A program made the translations under genes and the position numbers. Below the pieces are notes generated by a model. That model had not been told where the DNA came from. It was given only the letters and a program-made list of their open reading frames with translations, and made no database searches. A DNA stretch of 64,000 nt from a virus: positions 40,076 to 104,075 of the IMG/VR virus record IMGVR_UViG_3300017917_000400; one strand, 5' to 3'. Positions 15,781-24,852 of the stretch are shown here, piece by piece (positions within the stretch are counted from its first letter, which is position 1; the number at the start of each line of letters is the position of its first letter).

Positions 15781-17554
15781 AAACTTCTATATCGTTAGCG
15801 TAACTAGTGAACCCGTTTTCTTTTATTACCTTGAGCACGTTGTTCACTCGACCCACTAATTCATCCCTATGAGAAATTAGATAGATGTTCTTATTGCGTT
15901 CACGGCCCATCTTTTTCAAGATTCCTAAGGAGTTTTCAACTCCTGCGGCGTCCATGCCCGAATCAATAAGTTCATCTATGAATAAGAGATTGATGTTCTG
16001 GTATAACGACTCCCAGACATCGCGGAATGCCCAACTTAATCCTAAGATTAATCGATTCCTTTCTCCTCGTGACAGGTTATCAAAATCTAAGTCCTGCCCG
16101 AGTTGGGTTATTTCTACCGTTAGGTCATTTTGGAATACAACGGTGTGAGGTAGACCCACCTTATCAAGGTAATAAGTGAGACGATTATTCAAATAAGCAA
16201 GATTCTGATCAATAATCTTCTTACGAATAAACGAATCTTTGTTAGTTAACAGTTTTAATAAGAACTCTTGATGTTCCTTCATAGAATTTAAACTGTTAAC
16301 TGAATCCCAAGACACTTCTTGTAGAGCAGTATTTTCTAATTCAACAATCTGTTCTTGATAAGTGTCAACTTCGTCTTGTTTATTTTTTAATTGAACTGCA
16401 AGACTTTCTAAATTGCTTCGATGATTGTATGCTTCGTTTAAGGTGTCGTAGAACGTTGCGGGTCTGCCGTTGATATCTCCAATACTGTCTAATTCTTTGA
16501 CAATCAACTCTAGGTCCCCTGTGACTTTGGACAAGTATATATCTGCATCAACGAGATTTTTTTCTGCCGCTTTAATCATTTCTCCGTGCTTATGATCGTG
16601 CAATTCTTGTTCGCAGGCTGGACAAGTTTTATTTTCTAGTTGTTCAACTTCTTTACGATATTTTTTTACACTTTTATCTGCTTGCATCACAGCAGTTTCT
16701 AATGTTGCACGTTCTTTATTAAGACTTTTAATCTTTGCTGATTGCTCGTCATAAATTTTAACTAATTCATGTTGTGCAATTTCTTGATCAATGTCTACTT
16801 TAGCCAACTCGTCTATAGCACTTTGAATTTTTGCAATATCTACATCTTTATTTTTCTGCCACACAGATTGTTTTAATTTTAAACTGTTAATACTCTCTTG
16901 AATTTTATCGTTAGATTTTTTAACAGCATCAATTCTTGCACTTTCCTGTGTAATTTCGTCTTTGGTAATACGAATTTGTTCTTTAAGTTCCTCTGCCTTT
17001 TCGCTCAACAGAGTAATACCTAACAGTTGTTCAATAATAACACGTTGATCGTTAGATTTCATACTTAAAAAAGGTTCAGTATATGTGTTCAATGCTACAA
17101 CGTGTTTGAACATGTCGTGACTTAGCCCTAATAATTCGTCAATGTCTTTTTGTGTTTCGCGACTATCGCCTTGGCCTTCGTCGTCAACATCTGCGTTTTC
17201 CTGTTCTTGTTCGTCTACATAAAACTTTAGTACATTAGGTTTACGACCACGTTCAATTCTATACAGTCTTCCGTCTTTTTCAAACTCAACAGTGACTAAC
17301 ATGTTCTTATTGTTAATTTTATTAATAAGATTATCTTTTTTGATGTTAGTCAGTGCTTGTCCGTAAAGCGCATAACTTAATGCGTTTACAATAGTGGTCT
17401 TACCCGTGCCGTTTCGAGAGCCGGAATCGTCACCTCCTTGGTCCAAGTTCTCGCCTAAGACTAGGGTAAGTTGCTCTTTATTAAAATCTACTGCCTGCGT
17501 AGCATTACCTACGCTCATAAAATTTTTAACTGTTAGATCTTTTATTTTTATCAT
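15773..17554 (-). CDS. 46: Recombination endonuclease subunit gp46 (Rad50/SbcC-like, 593 aa)
   Basis: SMC-type ATPase that works with gp47 to resect DNA ends for recombination-dependent replication and host DNA breakdown. It has a Walker A with an Asp/Ser/Gly insert (GENLDQGGDDSGS, then RNGTGKTT at 47-54), long coiled coils on both sides of a zinc-hook CPAC (about 310-313), a signature NLSRGERNRLILGLSWAF (about 490-508) and a Walker B LLFIDELIDSGMD (about 517-529). Length is close to T4 gp46 (560 aa). Its start overlaps the end of gene 47 by 4 nt (ATGA), giving equal expression of the two subunits. Confidence 0.95.
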   Translation of the reverse strand: MIKIKDLTVKNFMSVGNATQAVDFNKEQLTLVLGENLDQGGDDSGSRNGTGKTTIVNALSYALYGQALTNIKKDNLINKINNKNMLVTVEFEKDGRLYRIERGRKPNVLKFYVDEQEQENADVDDEGQGDSRETQKDIDELLGLSHDMFKHVVALNTYTEPFLSMKSNDQRVIIEQLLGITLLSEKAEELKEQIRITKDEITQESARIDAVKKSNDKIQESINSLKLKQSVWQKNKDVDIAKIQSAIDELAKVDIDQEIAQHELVKIYDEQSAKIKSLNKERATLETAVMQADKSVKKYRKEVEQLENKTCPACEQELHDHKHGEMIKAAEKNLVDADIYLSKVTGDLELIVKELDSIGDINGRPATFYDTLNEAYNHRSNLESLAVQLKNKQDEVDTYQEQIVELENTALQEVSWDSVNSLNSMKEHQEFLLKLLTNKDSFIRKKIIDQNLAYLNNRLTYYLDKVGLPHTVVFQNDLTVEITQLGQDLDFDNLSRGERNRLILGLSWAFRDVWESLYQNINLLFIDELIDSGMDAAGVENSLGILKKMGRERNKNIYLISHRDELVGRVNNVLKVIKENGFTSYANDIEVYD

Positions 17555-18555
17555 AGATTATTATAGATAGCCAACAGAACTTTAGGATCGTAACTGTCGC
17601 TTTGAATACTGGCAATTTGATTGCTAACAATTTGATCTACACTTTCAAACTGTTGCACGTCTAAGTTAGTGTTAATTTCTACATCTTTCTTTTCAGGTAT
17701 CAACGTAAGTTCTCTAATATTTTCTTGCGCCATATACGTTTCTTTAATAAAACTAGCCTCTTCAAAACTAATATCAATATCAATGCCTACTCGTAGATAT
17801 GTTTTAGGCAGTATTAGTTTTTCAGAATTATCAATCAACTCGCTGAGCTTTATAGTCTTAAATTTAGGAGCACCCTCCCATATTTTATAAACAGGAGTCT
17901 TGCCGTGTTCTAAAATCATCATACCCCTATCGTCATCCCACGCATCTGCGTAGTTGTGCGGAAAAGCATTTCCAATATAGACAATATTTTGTTTGGCCTG
18001 TCGCTTGTGAAAGTGTCCGCTGAATACATATTCGGGATTTTTAAAATGATGTGCTTGTAATTCTCCATGGTCTGGCATCTGCACCATAGCATTCATCATA
18101 AACAACGGAAGTTCAAAGTGTCCAAATATGTAACGACTCTTTAATTTCTCCATTTTTTTCCACTCGTCACCTACTAGCCACGGAACCATAGTAACATCAT
18201 CTATAGTAGTAATGTCGCTGACAATAGTGACACCCGGTATATGACGTCCCCAATCAACAGAATGTACATCACGTTTATCTTTGTAATATAAATCGTGATT
18301 ACCTGGGAAGAAATAAAACTGATCAAATGCTTTGCCTAATTTTTCTAAACTACGAATGCTACTAACCATAGTCAGCATATTTAGGCTGTTACGATTGTGA
18401 TGCCAGTCGCCTAGAAATATTCCAGTGTCACAACCTTCTTTTTTGGCTTCGGCAATAAACCAATCTACGAAATCCTCGCAGTCTTGATTGTGTACAGCAG
18501 AATTTGATTTTAGTCCAAAGTGTATATCTGTAAAACAGGCTATCTTTTTAAACAT
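17551..18555 (-). CDS. 47: Recombination nuclease subunit gp47 (Mre11/SbcD-like, 334 aa)
   Basis: Calcineurin-type metallophosphoesterase that pairs with gp46. All metal-binding motifs are present in order: CFTDIHFG (Asp10, His12), GIFLGDWHHNRN, FFPGNHDLYY, IFGHFE and FSGHFHKRQ. Length matches T4 gp47 (339 aa). A sigma-70-like promoter sits just before it, so 47-46 and the two small genes after them may form one early or middle transcript. ATG at 18555 with AAAGGT upstream. Confidence 0.95.
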   Translation of the reverse strand: MFKKIACFTDIHFGLKSNSAVHNQDCEDFVDWFIAEAKKEGCDTGIFLGDWHHNRNSLNMLTMVSSIRSLEKLGKAFDQFYFFPGNHDLYYKDKRDVHSVDWGRHIPGVTIVSDITTIDDVTMVPWLVGDEWKKMEKLKSRYIFGHFELPLFMMNAMVQMPDHGELQAHHFKNPEYVFSGHFHKRQAKQNIVYIGNAFPHNYADAWDDDRGMMILEHGKTPVYKIWEGAPKFKTIKLSELIDNSEKLILPKTYLRVGIDIDISFEEASFIKETYMAQENIRELTLIPEKKDVEINTNLDVQQFESVDQIVSNQIASIQSDSYDPKVLLAIYNNL

Positions 18556-18577
18556 TCTTTACCTTTTTGATTGATAT

Positions 18578-18606
18578 AGTGTAACAAATAATTTACTATA
18601 GGTCAA
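18578..18606 (-). promoter_or_regulatory. Sigma-70-like promoter for 47-46
   Basis: Minus strand: -35 TTGACC at 18606-18601, a 17-nt spacer, and -10 TACACT at 18583-18578, 23 nt before the gene 47 start codon. The -35 box includes the stop codon of gene 55. Confidence 0.6.
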
Positions 18607-19439
18607 TCTTCTCCGGTGATTGTGGGCAAATTTTCTCGTTTCATTGCATTATCGTACTCTTGATTAATCATACGAGTATAACTTGGATTCATTCCGTTTT
18701 CTTGCAAGATATCGTCTCGAATATTTTGCATTTTCTTTTCAATATTGATAACTCTAACAAATGAGTTGGTTACTGCGGCAGTAAAGTAGGCAAATGGGTT
18801 ATCCGATTTACTTTCGTCAAATTGTAATCCAATTTGTGTAAGTTGCAAAATAGCCTGTCCTTTCATTTCGTCGTTATAGGTATAACCTCGAACGTTGCCA
18901 CGGGTAGCATAACGCTCACAGAGTTTGATGTACATGCGAGCCAGTGTGTCTGTGATCTGTCCATGATCCTTACTAAATTTGCCTTTGATCATTCCTCCGC
19001 GCCAGTGGCTTTTTCCTACGCAGACAAGCTCATCGTTTTCGTCAAATTTCCAATGTTGGAAGGCAGGAAAGTTTATTTTTTCTCTGTGATCTGCTTGACT
19101 CTTTGGTGTGCGTTTACGACCCGGTTCTAAAGGAATGTGATCGTAAGTCATGATGCGAAATACTAAATCTGTTTTTTCAATTTTTTTGTAATCAACTTCA
19201 AATTCTGCTAGTTTGACCTTAGTATTTTCTGCTTTGGCTACTTCATATGCCTGCTGTGCTAGACGCTTTGCTCTAGATCTTTTTGCTTCTGCTATAGTTC
19301 TAATATTAATTTTTTCTAAACTAGGTAGAATTAGATCGTATTGATGATATTCTGGTTTGACAAAACTACAGTAGGTATTTTTACTTTTGTGTATTTCTGC
19401 TAGTAAATCTTTGTTGTTTAAGTAGTTTACTTTTTTCAT
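18603..19439 (-). CDS. 55: Late-transcription sigma factor gp55 (278 aa)
   Basis: gp55 redirects host RNA polymerase to late promoters with a TATAAATA box. The region KGKFSKDHGQITDTLARMYI (about 152-171), then RYATRGNVRGYTYNDEM, QIGLQFDESKSDNPFAYFTA and NSFVRVINIEKK match the sigma region 2-like core of marine-phage gp55. It is longer than T4 gp55 (185 aa), with about 90 extra N-terminal residues rich in Lys and Arg. It has a canonical early promoter (19464-19492) that overlaps a late box facing the other way. Confidence 0.92.
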   Translation of the reverse strand: MKKVNYLNNKDLLAEIHKSKNTYCSFVKPEYHQYDLILPSLEKINIRTIAEAKRSRAKRLAQQAYEVAKAENTKVKLAEFEVDYKKIEKTDLVFRIMTYDHIPLEPGRKRTPKSQADHREKINFPAFQHWKFDENDELVCVGKSHWRGGMIKGKFSKDHGQITDTLARMYIKLCERYATRGNVRGYTYNDEMKGQAILQLTQIGLQFDESKSDNPFAYFTAAVTNSFVRVINIEKKMQNIRDDILQENGMNPSYTRMINQEYDNAMKRENLPTITGED

Positions 19440-19463
19440 TATAATTATGACTCCTCAATATAA

Positions 19464-19492
19464 ATTATAAACTCAGCACTTTATAAAGTCAA
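19464..19492 (-). promoter_or_regulatory. Sigma-70-like promoter for gene 55
   Basis: Minus strand: -35 TTGACT at 19492-19487, a 17-nt spacer, and -10 TATAAT at 19469-19464, 24 nt before the ATG of 55. The -35 box overlaps the late box at 19491-19498 on the other strand by two bases. Confidence 0.8.
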
Positions 19493-19498
19493 TAAATA
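19491..19498 (+). promoter_or_regulatory. Late promoter box AATAAATA before baseplate operon
   Basis: Plus strand AATAAATA, one mismatch from the T4 late consensus, 22 nt before the start codon of the 48-like gene and the first box of the long rightward tail operon. It shares bases with the divergent gene 55 promoter. Confidence 0.6.
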
Positions 19499-19520
19499 TG
19501 TTTAATAAGGATAACCAAAT

Positions 19521-20414
19521 ATGCCAGTAGACTTTAATAATTTTGTAAGTGGTGCAAGATCAATTGCCGGGTCAGCCGCTAATACTCTAGGTACAATTAC
19601 AAACACTGTAAACACATTGAAAACACAGGGATTTGGTGCGGCACTACGTAGCATAAATTTAATCCCAGGAGGGGAAACTGGTTCTAGTTCTAATCCAGCA
19701 TCGGCAATTTTTAGTTCTTCTGCTAGTAGAGACTGGCGGGTTAAATTAAGTTTACCTAATAACCCGGTGTATAAAAGTAGTGCGATATTGAGACCTCTGG
19801 TAGAAACGAATGGTCTAGTGTTTCCTTACACACCAGCAATTCAGATGACACATACGGCAAACTATCAGCCAATGAATCCTGTACACAATAATTATCCTTT
19901 TTTGTCATATGAAAATAGCAAAATTGACGCTATGACAATTAACGGAACGTTTTACTGCGAAGACAGCACAGAAGCCGCATACTGGATTGCCGCAGTGCAT
20001 TTTTTAAAATCTGTAACAAAAATGTCTTTTGGAAAAGATACAAACGCCGGCGCTCCTCCGCCTGTGTTAAAATTAAACGGGTACGGTGACTATGTGTTTA
20101 AAGATGTGCCTGTAGTAGTTACAAACTTTATGATAGATTTGCCTAACGATGTTGACTACATTTCTACAGGATTGTCAGCCAATGCTCCTACAACTGCTAG
20201 TAGAGTTTCTGCCGCAGTGGCCGCAGTGACAGGCTTTCAAATTCCTGGTTCATCTTTAGGACAGGGCGTAGCATGGGCACCAGTAAAGAGCTCAATAAAC
20301 GTTACAGTACAGCCTCTATACAGTAGAGACCAAGTTCGTAATTTCAGTCTTGATAAATTTATCAAAGGAGATTACGTATTAGGCTCTGGCGACAATAAAG
20401 CAGGATTTATTTAA
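19521..20414 (+). CDS. 48: Baseplate tail-tube junction protein, gp48/gp54-like (297 aa)
   Basis: First gene of the rightward baseplate operon. The N-terminus is Ala/Thr/Asn-rich and helical. From about 68 it becomes a beta domain: SRDWRVKLSLP, then NYPFLSYENSKIDAMTI. The signature is YWIAAVHFLKSVTKMSFG, PPPVLKLNGYGD and a C-terminal FMIDLPNDVDYIS, like the tube-type proteins that cap the baseplate and start tail-tube assembly. T4 has two such proteins (48 and 54), and I favour 48 from position before 53; 54 is the alternative. ATG at 19521 with AAGGAT upstream. It overlaps 53 by TAATG. Confidence 0.65.
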   Translation: MPVDFNNFVSGARSIAGSAANTLGTITNTVNTLKTQGFGAALRSINLIPGGETGSSSNPASAIFSSSASRDWRVKLSLPNNPVYKSSAILRPLVETNGLVFPYTPAIQMTHTANYQPMNPVHNNYPFLSYENSKIDAMTINGTFYCEDSTEAAYWIAAVHFLKSVTKMSFGKDTNAGAPPPVLKLNGYGDYVFKDVPVVVTNFMIDLPNDVDYISTGLSANAPTTASRVSAAVAAVTGFQIPGSSLGQGVAWAPVKSSINVTVQPLYSRDQVRNFSLDKFIKGDYVLGSGDNKAGFI

Positions 20415-20713
20415 TGGCAAACTATACTAACAAAAGTCCTTGGTTTAAAACAAAAGAGTTGCCTGGATATTTGGCACCAATCAATGTTAGACCAGTAAGC
20501 GCAGAACCCGATGACTGGGTCTATACAGTTGAACCTCAGTACAACTACCGGCCAGATCTATTAGCCAATGACTTATACGGATCTTCAAAGTTGTGGTGGG
20601 TGTTTATGCAACGCAATATGGACATAATCAAAGATCCAGTTTTTGATTTTCGTTCTGGTGTAAAAATTTACATTCCTAAAAAATCTAGTCTTTTCCTTGT
20701 GTTAGGATTGTAA
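20414..20713 (+). CDS. 53: Baseplate wedge protein gp53 (99 aa)
   Basis: Wedge subunit that helps join wedges to the hub. The conserved core YNYRPDLLANDLYGSSKLWW (about 42-61) and FMQRNMDIIKDPVFDFRSG, then IYIPKK, is the LysM-like gp53 domain. At 99 aa it is about half of T4 gp53 (196 aa) and is essentially the domain alone. It starts at an ATG overlapping the previous stop (TAATG) and ends one base before the next start, so it is closely coupled. Confidence 0.88.
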   Translation: MANYTNKSPWFKTKELPGYLAPINVRPVSAEPDDWVYTVEPQYNYRPDLLANDLYGSSKLWWVFMQRNMDIIKDPVFDFRSGVKIYIPKKSSLFLVLGL

Positions 20714-20714
20714 A

Positions 20715-23012
20715 ATGCCATTAGCAGACAGCATTGGAATTCAGCCTAACATACTGGAACTATTCACTTCCTATACTACACTGTTTACAGTTAGTGCGCT
20801 GACCAGCGATCAAATAAATTTTCCTGAATCTAGTTATAAAAACAATCAGTTAGGAAAAATAATTTTAAGAAGTGCCGCAGGTAAACCTGATAACAGAATT
20901 GCTACCGCTTACAAAACATCTGCTAATCCTTCAGGAAAATATGATTTTTATATTGACAATATAGAAATAGGAAGTTTAATAACCTATGATAAAAGAACTA
21001 AAGGTACAAATTCAACTAACATTAGTTTTAATGTATTTGAACCTTATAGTTTAGGTATGTTTTTACAGGCACTACAAATTGCCGCCGCAGAAGTAGCCGA
21101 CAACGGCATAGCAGTAAATTACACAGAGATCCCATATCTTCTAACAATAGAATTTATTGGCTATGATAAAAACGGAAATATTATACCTATAGGAGATGTA
21201 CTGAACAGACATATCCCATTTACCTTTGGTAACATCGATATGGACATTACCGCGTCTGGTTGTAGGTACAGCGTAACAGCAGTTCCTTATAATGAATCTG
21301 CTCTAGCAGATGCAGTAAACATTTTAAAATCAGATATTAAGATTAGCGGAACAACAGTTCAAGAGATTTTGCAATCTGGCGAAAATAGTTTACAGCGATG
21401 GTTAAATGAACGTACAAAGGAGATGGCTAAACAGGGCAGTGAAACAGGCAAAGAAGAATATGTGCCGGATGAAATTGTTATTATTTTTCCTAAAGACGGC
21501 GCTCGTATTTCTTCAACAGAACTACCAGATGACTCGGGGCAGTCAGTGACTGAAAACCCAAATAATTCTGGATCGCAGTCAAAAATAGAAAATAAACTTA
21601 CACTAAACAAAACGTCTGTAGCATCTGCAAGTTCCATAACCTTATTAGTACAGAATTCTGAATCTTTAAATGCTATTGGCACTTCTAAGATGGGGTTCAC
21701 TCTTAATACTGGGGGCGAAAGTCAGTTAAAGCCTAAAGATCAAATACAAAAAGATCCAGATAAGCCAAACTCTAGAAAAGACAATGTCTACGACCCTAAG
21801 GATAAAGTTTTTAAATTTGCCAAGGGTAGTTCTATTATCAATGCTATTACAGAAGTTTTGTTAATGAGTGAATACTGTAAAACTAATGTAACTGCACCGT
21901 CAGATAGTTCAGGTTTAAAAAAATGGTTTAGAGTAGAGACTCAAGTTTATAATTTAAAACCTACGGTTGGTAATAATAATAGAGCAAAAATTCCTAGGTT
22001 ATATGTTTTTAAAGTAGTAGAATATCTAGTACACGAGCATAGATTTAAACCACCTTCATCGCAGCCGCAAGGGTATGAACAATTAAAGAAAAATGCTGTA
22101 AAAGAATATAATTATATCTACACTGGTAAAAATGTAGATATTCTTACTTTTAATATACAATTAAAAGCCGGTATGTTTACCACAGCCTATGCTGATAGAA
22201 ATGCATTATCTGGTTCAGCATATGGTCAAATTAATGGTCAAGGATTAGAAAAAACCGGACAGCCAACTAGCGATGAATCTAATAAAGTATCTACTGATAA
22301 AGGAATACCTAATCAACCAGTAGGCGAACTAGCCTCAAGATACAAAAACGCCGGCGGCGGCCCTAACGACGATTATCGAAGTTTAATTGCTAAAAATTTC
22401 TATGAAGCATTATTAAACAGCCAGGGCGATATGTTAACGGCAGAAATTGAGATTATAGGAGATCCTTATTATATTGCTGACAGTGGCATGGGAAATTTTA
22501 GCGATATTCCTGTTAACTTTAACGAAAACGAAAACGGTTCAATGAATTATCAAAGCGGGGAAGTTGACATTATTGTAAATTTTCGAACACCTGTTGACTA
22601 CAATGGTTTAACAGGTGGTATGGATTTTATTAACGGTGTTGAAAATACAGGATTCAGTGGGTTGTATAATGTACAAGAAGTTATTAACAGTTTTAAGAGC
22701 GGAAAGTTTACGCAAACATTAAAAGCAATTAGAAGACCAATTCAGGAACCTTCTAAAGAAGTACAAAATCCGTCAAGTTCTCCAATACGTGATGAAACAG
22801 GAAAAATAAGCAACATTAGAAGAAATGAGGAAACTGGAGAATTGTATGATGCTACTGGATTATACGAAGATGATGGAAAAACATTGACTAAGAAACCAGG
22901 AGAGGCTGATAAGAAATCAATTGATTCTGTCAGCAGAGGAACAAGAGAAAGTCAAGTTGAATATACAAACTCAGGAATACCAGTTCCTGGACGTCCTAGA
23001 GGTGGTACATAA
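20715..23012 (+). CDS. Baseplate hub-like structural protein (765 aa), possible gp27 counterpart
   Basis: A 765-aa protein between 53 and 5, the place held by hub proteins in marine T4-like genomes. The N-terminal part (about 70-220) is beta-rich: KYDFYIDNIEIGSLIT, then LLTIEFIGYDKNGNII and NIDMDITASGCRYSVTAVPY. This resembles the tube-like domains of gp27-type hub proteins. There is a Ser/Asn/Lys-rich linker (about 255-365) and a Gly/Asn/Pro-rich C-terminus. No peptidase or lysozyme motif is visible. It probably binds gp5 at the hub, but the 27 label is inferred from position. Start ATG at 20715, one base after the 53 stop codon. Confidence 0.6.
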   Translation: MPLADSIGIQPNILELFTSYTTLFTVSALTSDQINFPESSYKNNQLGKIILRSAAGKPDNRIATAYKTSANPSGKYDFYIDNIEIGSLITYDKRTKGTNSTNISFNVFEPYSLGMFLQALQIAAAEVADNGIAVNYTEIPYLLTIEFIGYDKNGNIIPIGDVLNRHIPFTFGNIDMDITASGCRYSVTAVPYNESALADAVNILKSDIKISGTTVQEILQSGENSLQRWLNERTKEMAKQGSETGKEEYVPDEIVIIFPKDGARISSTELPDDSGQSVTENPNNSGSQSKIENKLTLNKTSVASASSITLLVQNSESLNAIGTSKMGFTLNTGGESQLKPKDQIQKDPDKPNSRKDNVYDPKDKVFKFAKGSSIINAITEVLLMSEYCKTNVTAPSDSSGLKKWFRVETQVYNLKPTVGNNNRAKIPRLYVFKVVEYLVHEHRFKPPSSQPQGYEQLKKNAVKEYNYIYTGKNVDILTFNIQLKAGMFTTAYADRNALSGSAYGQINGQGLEKTGQPTSDESNKVSTDKGIPNQPVGELASRYKNAGGGPNDDYRSLIAKNFYEALLNSQGDMLTAEIEIIGDPYYIADSGMGNFSDIPVNFNENENGSMNYQSGEVDIIVNFRTPVDYNGLTGGMDFINGVENTGFSGLYNVQEVINSFKSGKFTQTLKAIRRPIQEPSKEVQNPSSSPIRDETGKISNIRRNEETGELYDATGLYEDDGKTLTKKPGEADKKSIDSVSRGTRESQVEYTNSGIPVPGRPRGGT

Positions 23013-24349
23013 TGGGTATTGAAAATAATCGATCAGTTGAAAAAAGTAGTCGAAGCACGATTGATCCAGGGCCGCATCTTGCTCGAGTTATTAGAACAGA
23101 AGATAACAAATACATGGGAACTCTCCATGTACAGTTATTGCGAGACATTGGCAATATTCCTAACAGCGAAGCCAGCACATATCCAGTTCAGTATCTTAGT
23201 CCGTTCTATGGTGTAACAAATGTTGAACTCATAGGTAAAAATAATACATTTAATGATACACAAAAAAGTTATGGTATGTGGATGGTACCGCCAACTGAGG
23301 GCGGAGTTGTTGTTGTGATGTTTATTAATGGCGATGTTAGTTTAGGTTTTTGGATTGGATGCGTACAAGACGAATACATGAACTTTATGGTACCAGGATT
23401 AGCCGCAACAGAAATAAACACAAAACTTCCTTCATCTAAACAACCTGTCGCAGAATTTAACAGACTAATAGTTGAAGGAAATCAACCAGACTCTACACAA
23501 ATTAAAAAACCAGTACATCCATTTTCTGAAGTGTTGTTGCAACAAGGACTGTTAGAAGACGAGACTAGAGGAATTACAACCAGCAGTGCTCGCCGAGAAA
23601 GTCCAAGTAATGTATTTGGAATATCTACTCCTGGTCCAGTTGATAGAACTCAAGGTGCTCCTCGAGGAAAAACTGGCTCAAAAGAAAATCCGTCTACTGG
23701 AACATTTTACAGCAGACTTGGTGGTACAACGTTTGTTATGGACGACGGTGATGATAATTTTTTAAGAAAAACACTAGCAAGTGATGGCCCGCCAGAATAT
23801 GCTAGTGTAGAAAACGATCAAAAGGGAGGCATTCCTAATATTCCTCATAATGAGTTATTTCGTATTCGTACTAGAACTGGTCATCAAATACTATTACACA
23901 ACAGCGAAGACTTAATCTATATAGGTAATTCCAAAGGCACAACTTGGATAGAATTAACTAGCAACGGAAAAATTGATATTTTTGCTAAAGACAGCATTAG
24001 TATTCATACTAAAAACGATTTAAACATTACTGCTGACAGAGATATTAATTTAACAGCAGGCAGGCATATTAATACAAATGCCGGCGGACATATATGGGAA
24101 ACATCTGTTGGAACTAATGAAACTAAAGCAGGCGGAAATATTGTTGAAACAGCACCAAATATTCATATGAATGGACCAACAGCATCTACAGCACCAACTG
24201 CCTCAAGAATACCTCAAGCAGAACCGTGGAACGGCCATGAAAATTTAAATCCAACAGCACATACTCCAGATAAAACGGTAGCAGGATCTACTGCTGGTAC
24301 GGGAGTTTTAAAGAAAATATTAGACACATTTAAAAAAATAGGAAAATAA
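23012..24349 (+). CDS. 5: Baseplate hub spike protein gp5-like, without lysozyme domain (445 aa)
   Basis: Central membrane-puncturing hub and spike. The N-terminal OB-like part starts PGPHLARVIRTEDNKYMGTL and continues with YGMWMVPPTEGGVVVVMFIN and SLGFWIGCVQDEYMNFM. The C-terminal part is the VgrG/gp5 beta-helix: HQILLHNSEDLIYIGNS, then repeats such as IDIFAKDSISIHTKNDLNIT, DRDINLTAGRHINTNAGGHI. T4 gp5 (575 aa) has a lysozyme domain between these parts; here the middle is a Pro/Ser/Gly linker and no lysozyme catalytic region is seen. ATG overlaps the previous stop (TAATG). Confidence 0.88.
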   Translation: MGIENNRSVEKSSRSTIDPGPHLARVIRTEDNKYMGTLHVQLLRDIGNIPNSEASTYPVQYLSPFYGVTNVELIGKNNTFNDTQKSYGMWMVPPTEGGVVVVMFINGDVSLGFWIGCVQDEYMNFMVPGLAATEINTKLPSSKQPVAEFNRLIVEGNQPDSTQIKKPVHPFSEVLLQQGLLEDETRGITTSSARRESPSNVFGISTPGPVDRTQGAPRGKTGSKENPSTGTFYSRLGGTTFVMDDGDDNFLRKTLASDGPPEYASVENDQKGGIPNIPHNELFRIRTRTGHQILLHNSEDLIYIGNSKGTTWIELTSNGKIDIFAKDSISIHTKNDLNITADRDINLTAGRHINTNAGGHIWETSVGTNETKAGGNIVETAPNIHMNGPTASTAPTASRIPQAEPWNGHENLNPTAHTPDKTVAGSTAGTGVLKKILDTFKKIGK

Positions 24350-24359
24350 ATATTAAACT

Positions 24360-24803
24360 ATGGCAACATATAATGCAGTTTCTGGTAAAAGCGTAATAGC
24401 CCAAAATGGGATATCTGATCCCGTACCTACAGGCAGAGCCTATCGAGGTGTTAGCACTGTTGCTAGTCCTACTGGTAGTTTTACTCTATACGATTTAAGT
24501 TTAATCAAGCAAGATCTGATAAATCATTTACACATTCGTCAAGGCGAAAAATTAGAAAATCCAGAGTTTGGGTGTATTATTTGGGATCTTTTGTTTGATC
24601 CGCTTACAGAAGAATTAAAAGACGCTATAGCAGAAAATGTCACAGAAATAATGAACTACGACCCTAGAGTCAAAGTAGATAGTTTAATCGTCAGCGAGTA
24701 TGAAAGCGGCATACAAGTTGAATGCGAATTAACTTACCTTCCTTATAACATATCAGAACAGTTACGTTTCAAATTTGACAACGATAACAACATCCTCAGT
24801 TAA
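24360..24803 (+). CDS. 25: Baseplate wedge protein gp25 (147 aa)
   Basis: Gp25 family wedge protein, related to lysozyme-fold subunits that anchor the sheath. The conserved segment IRQGEKLENPEFGCIIWDLL, then FDPLTEELKDAI, lies at about 60-92 and is the family signature. T4 gp25 is 132 aa. The start at 24360 has a weak Shine-Dalgarno sequence, so it is probably coupled to gene 5. The last residues are polar and acidic. Confidence 0.92.
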   Translation: MATYNAVSGKSVIAQNGISDPVPTGRAYRGVSTVASPTGSFTLYDLSLIKQDLINHLHIRQGEKLENPEFGCIIWDLLFDPLTEELKDAIAENVTEIMNYDPRVKVDSLIVSEYESGIQVECELTYLPYNISEQLRFKFDNDNNILS

Positions 24804-24826
24804 TAATCTACGCACATTTTAAATAC

Positions 24827-24834
24827 GATAAATA
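24827..24834 (+). promoter_or_regulatory. Late promoter box GATAAATA inside a palindrome, before gene 6
   Basis: Plus strand GATAAATA, 18 nt before the gene 6 ATG. It lies in the inverted repeat CGATAAA-TAG-TTTATCG (24826-24842), so it can form a 7-bp hairpin if transcribed from upstream. Confidence 0.55.
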
Positions 24835-24852
24835 GTTTATCGAGGGCTAATT

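Noticed and set aside
24345-24352. AATAAATA late-type box before gene 25
   Set aside because: Only 7 nt before the ATG, so a transcript would have almost no leader; likely chance at the gene 5 stop.
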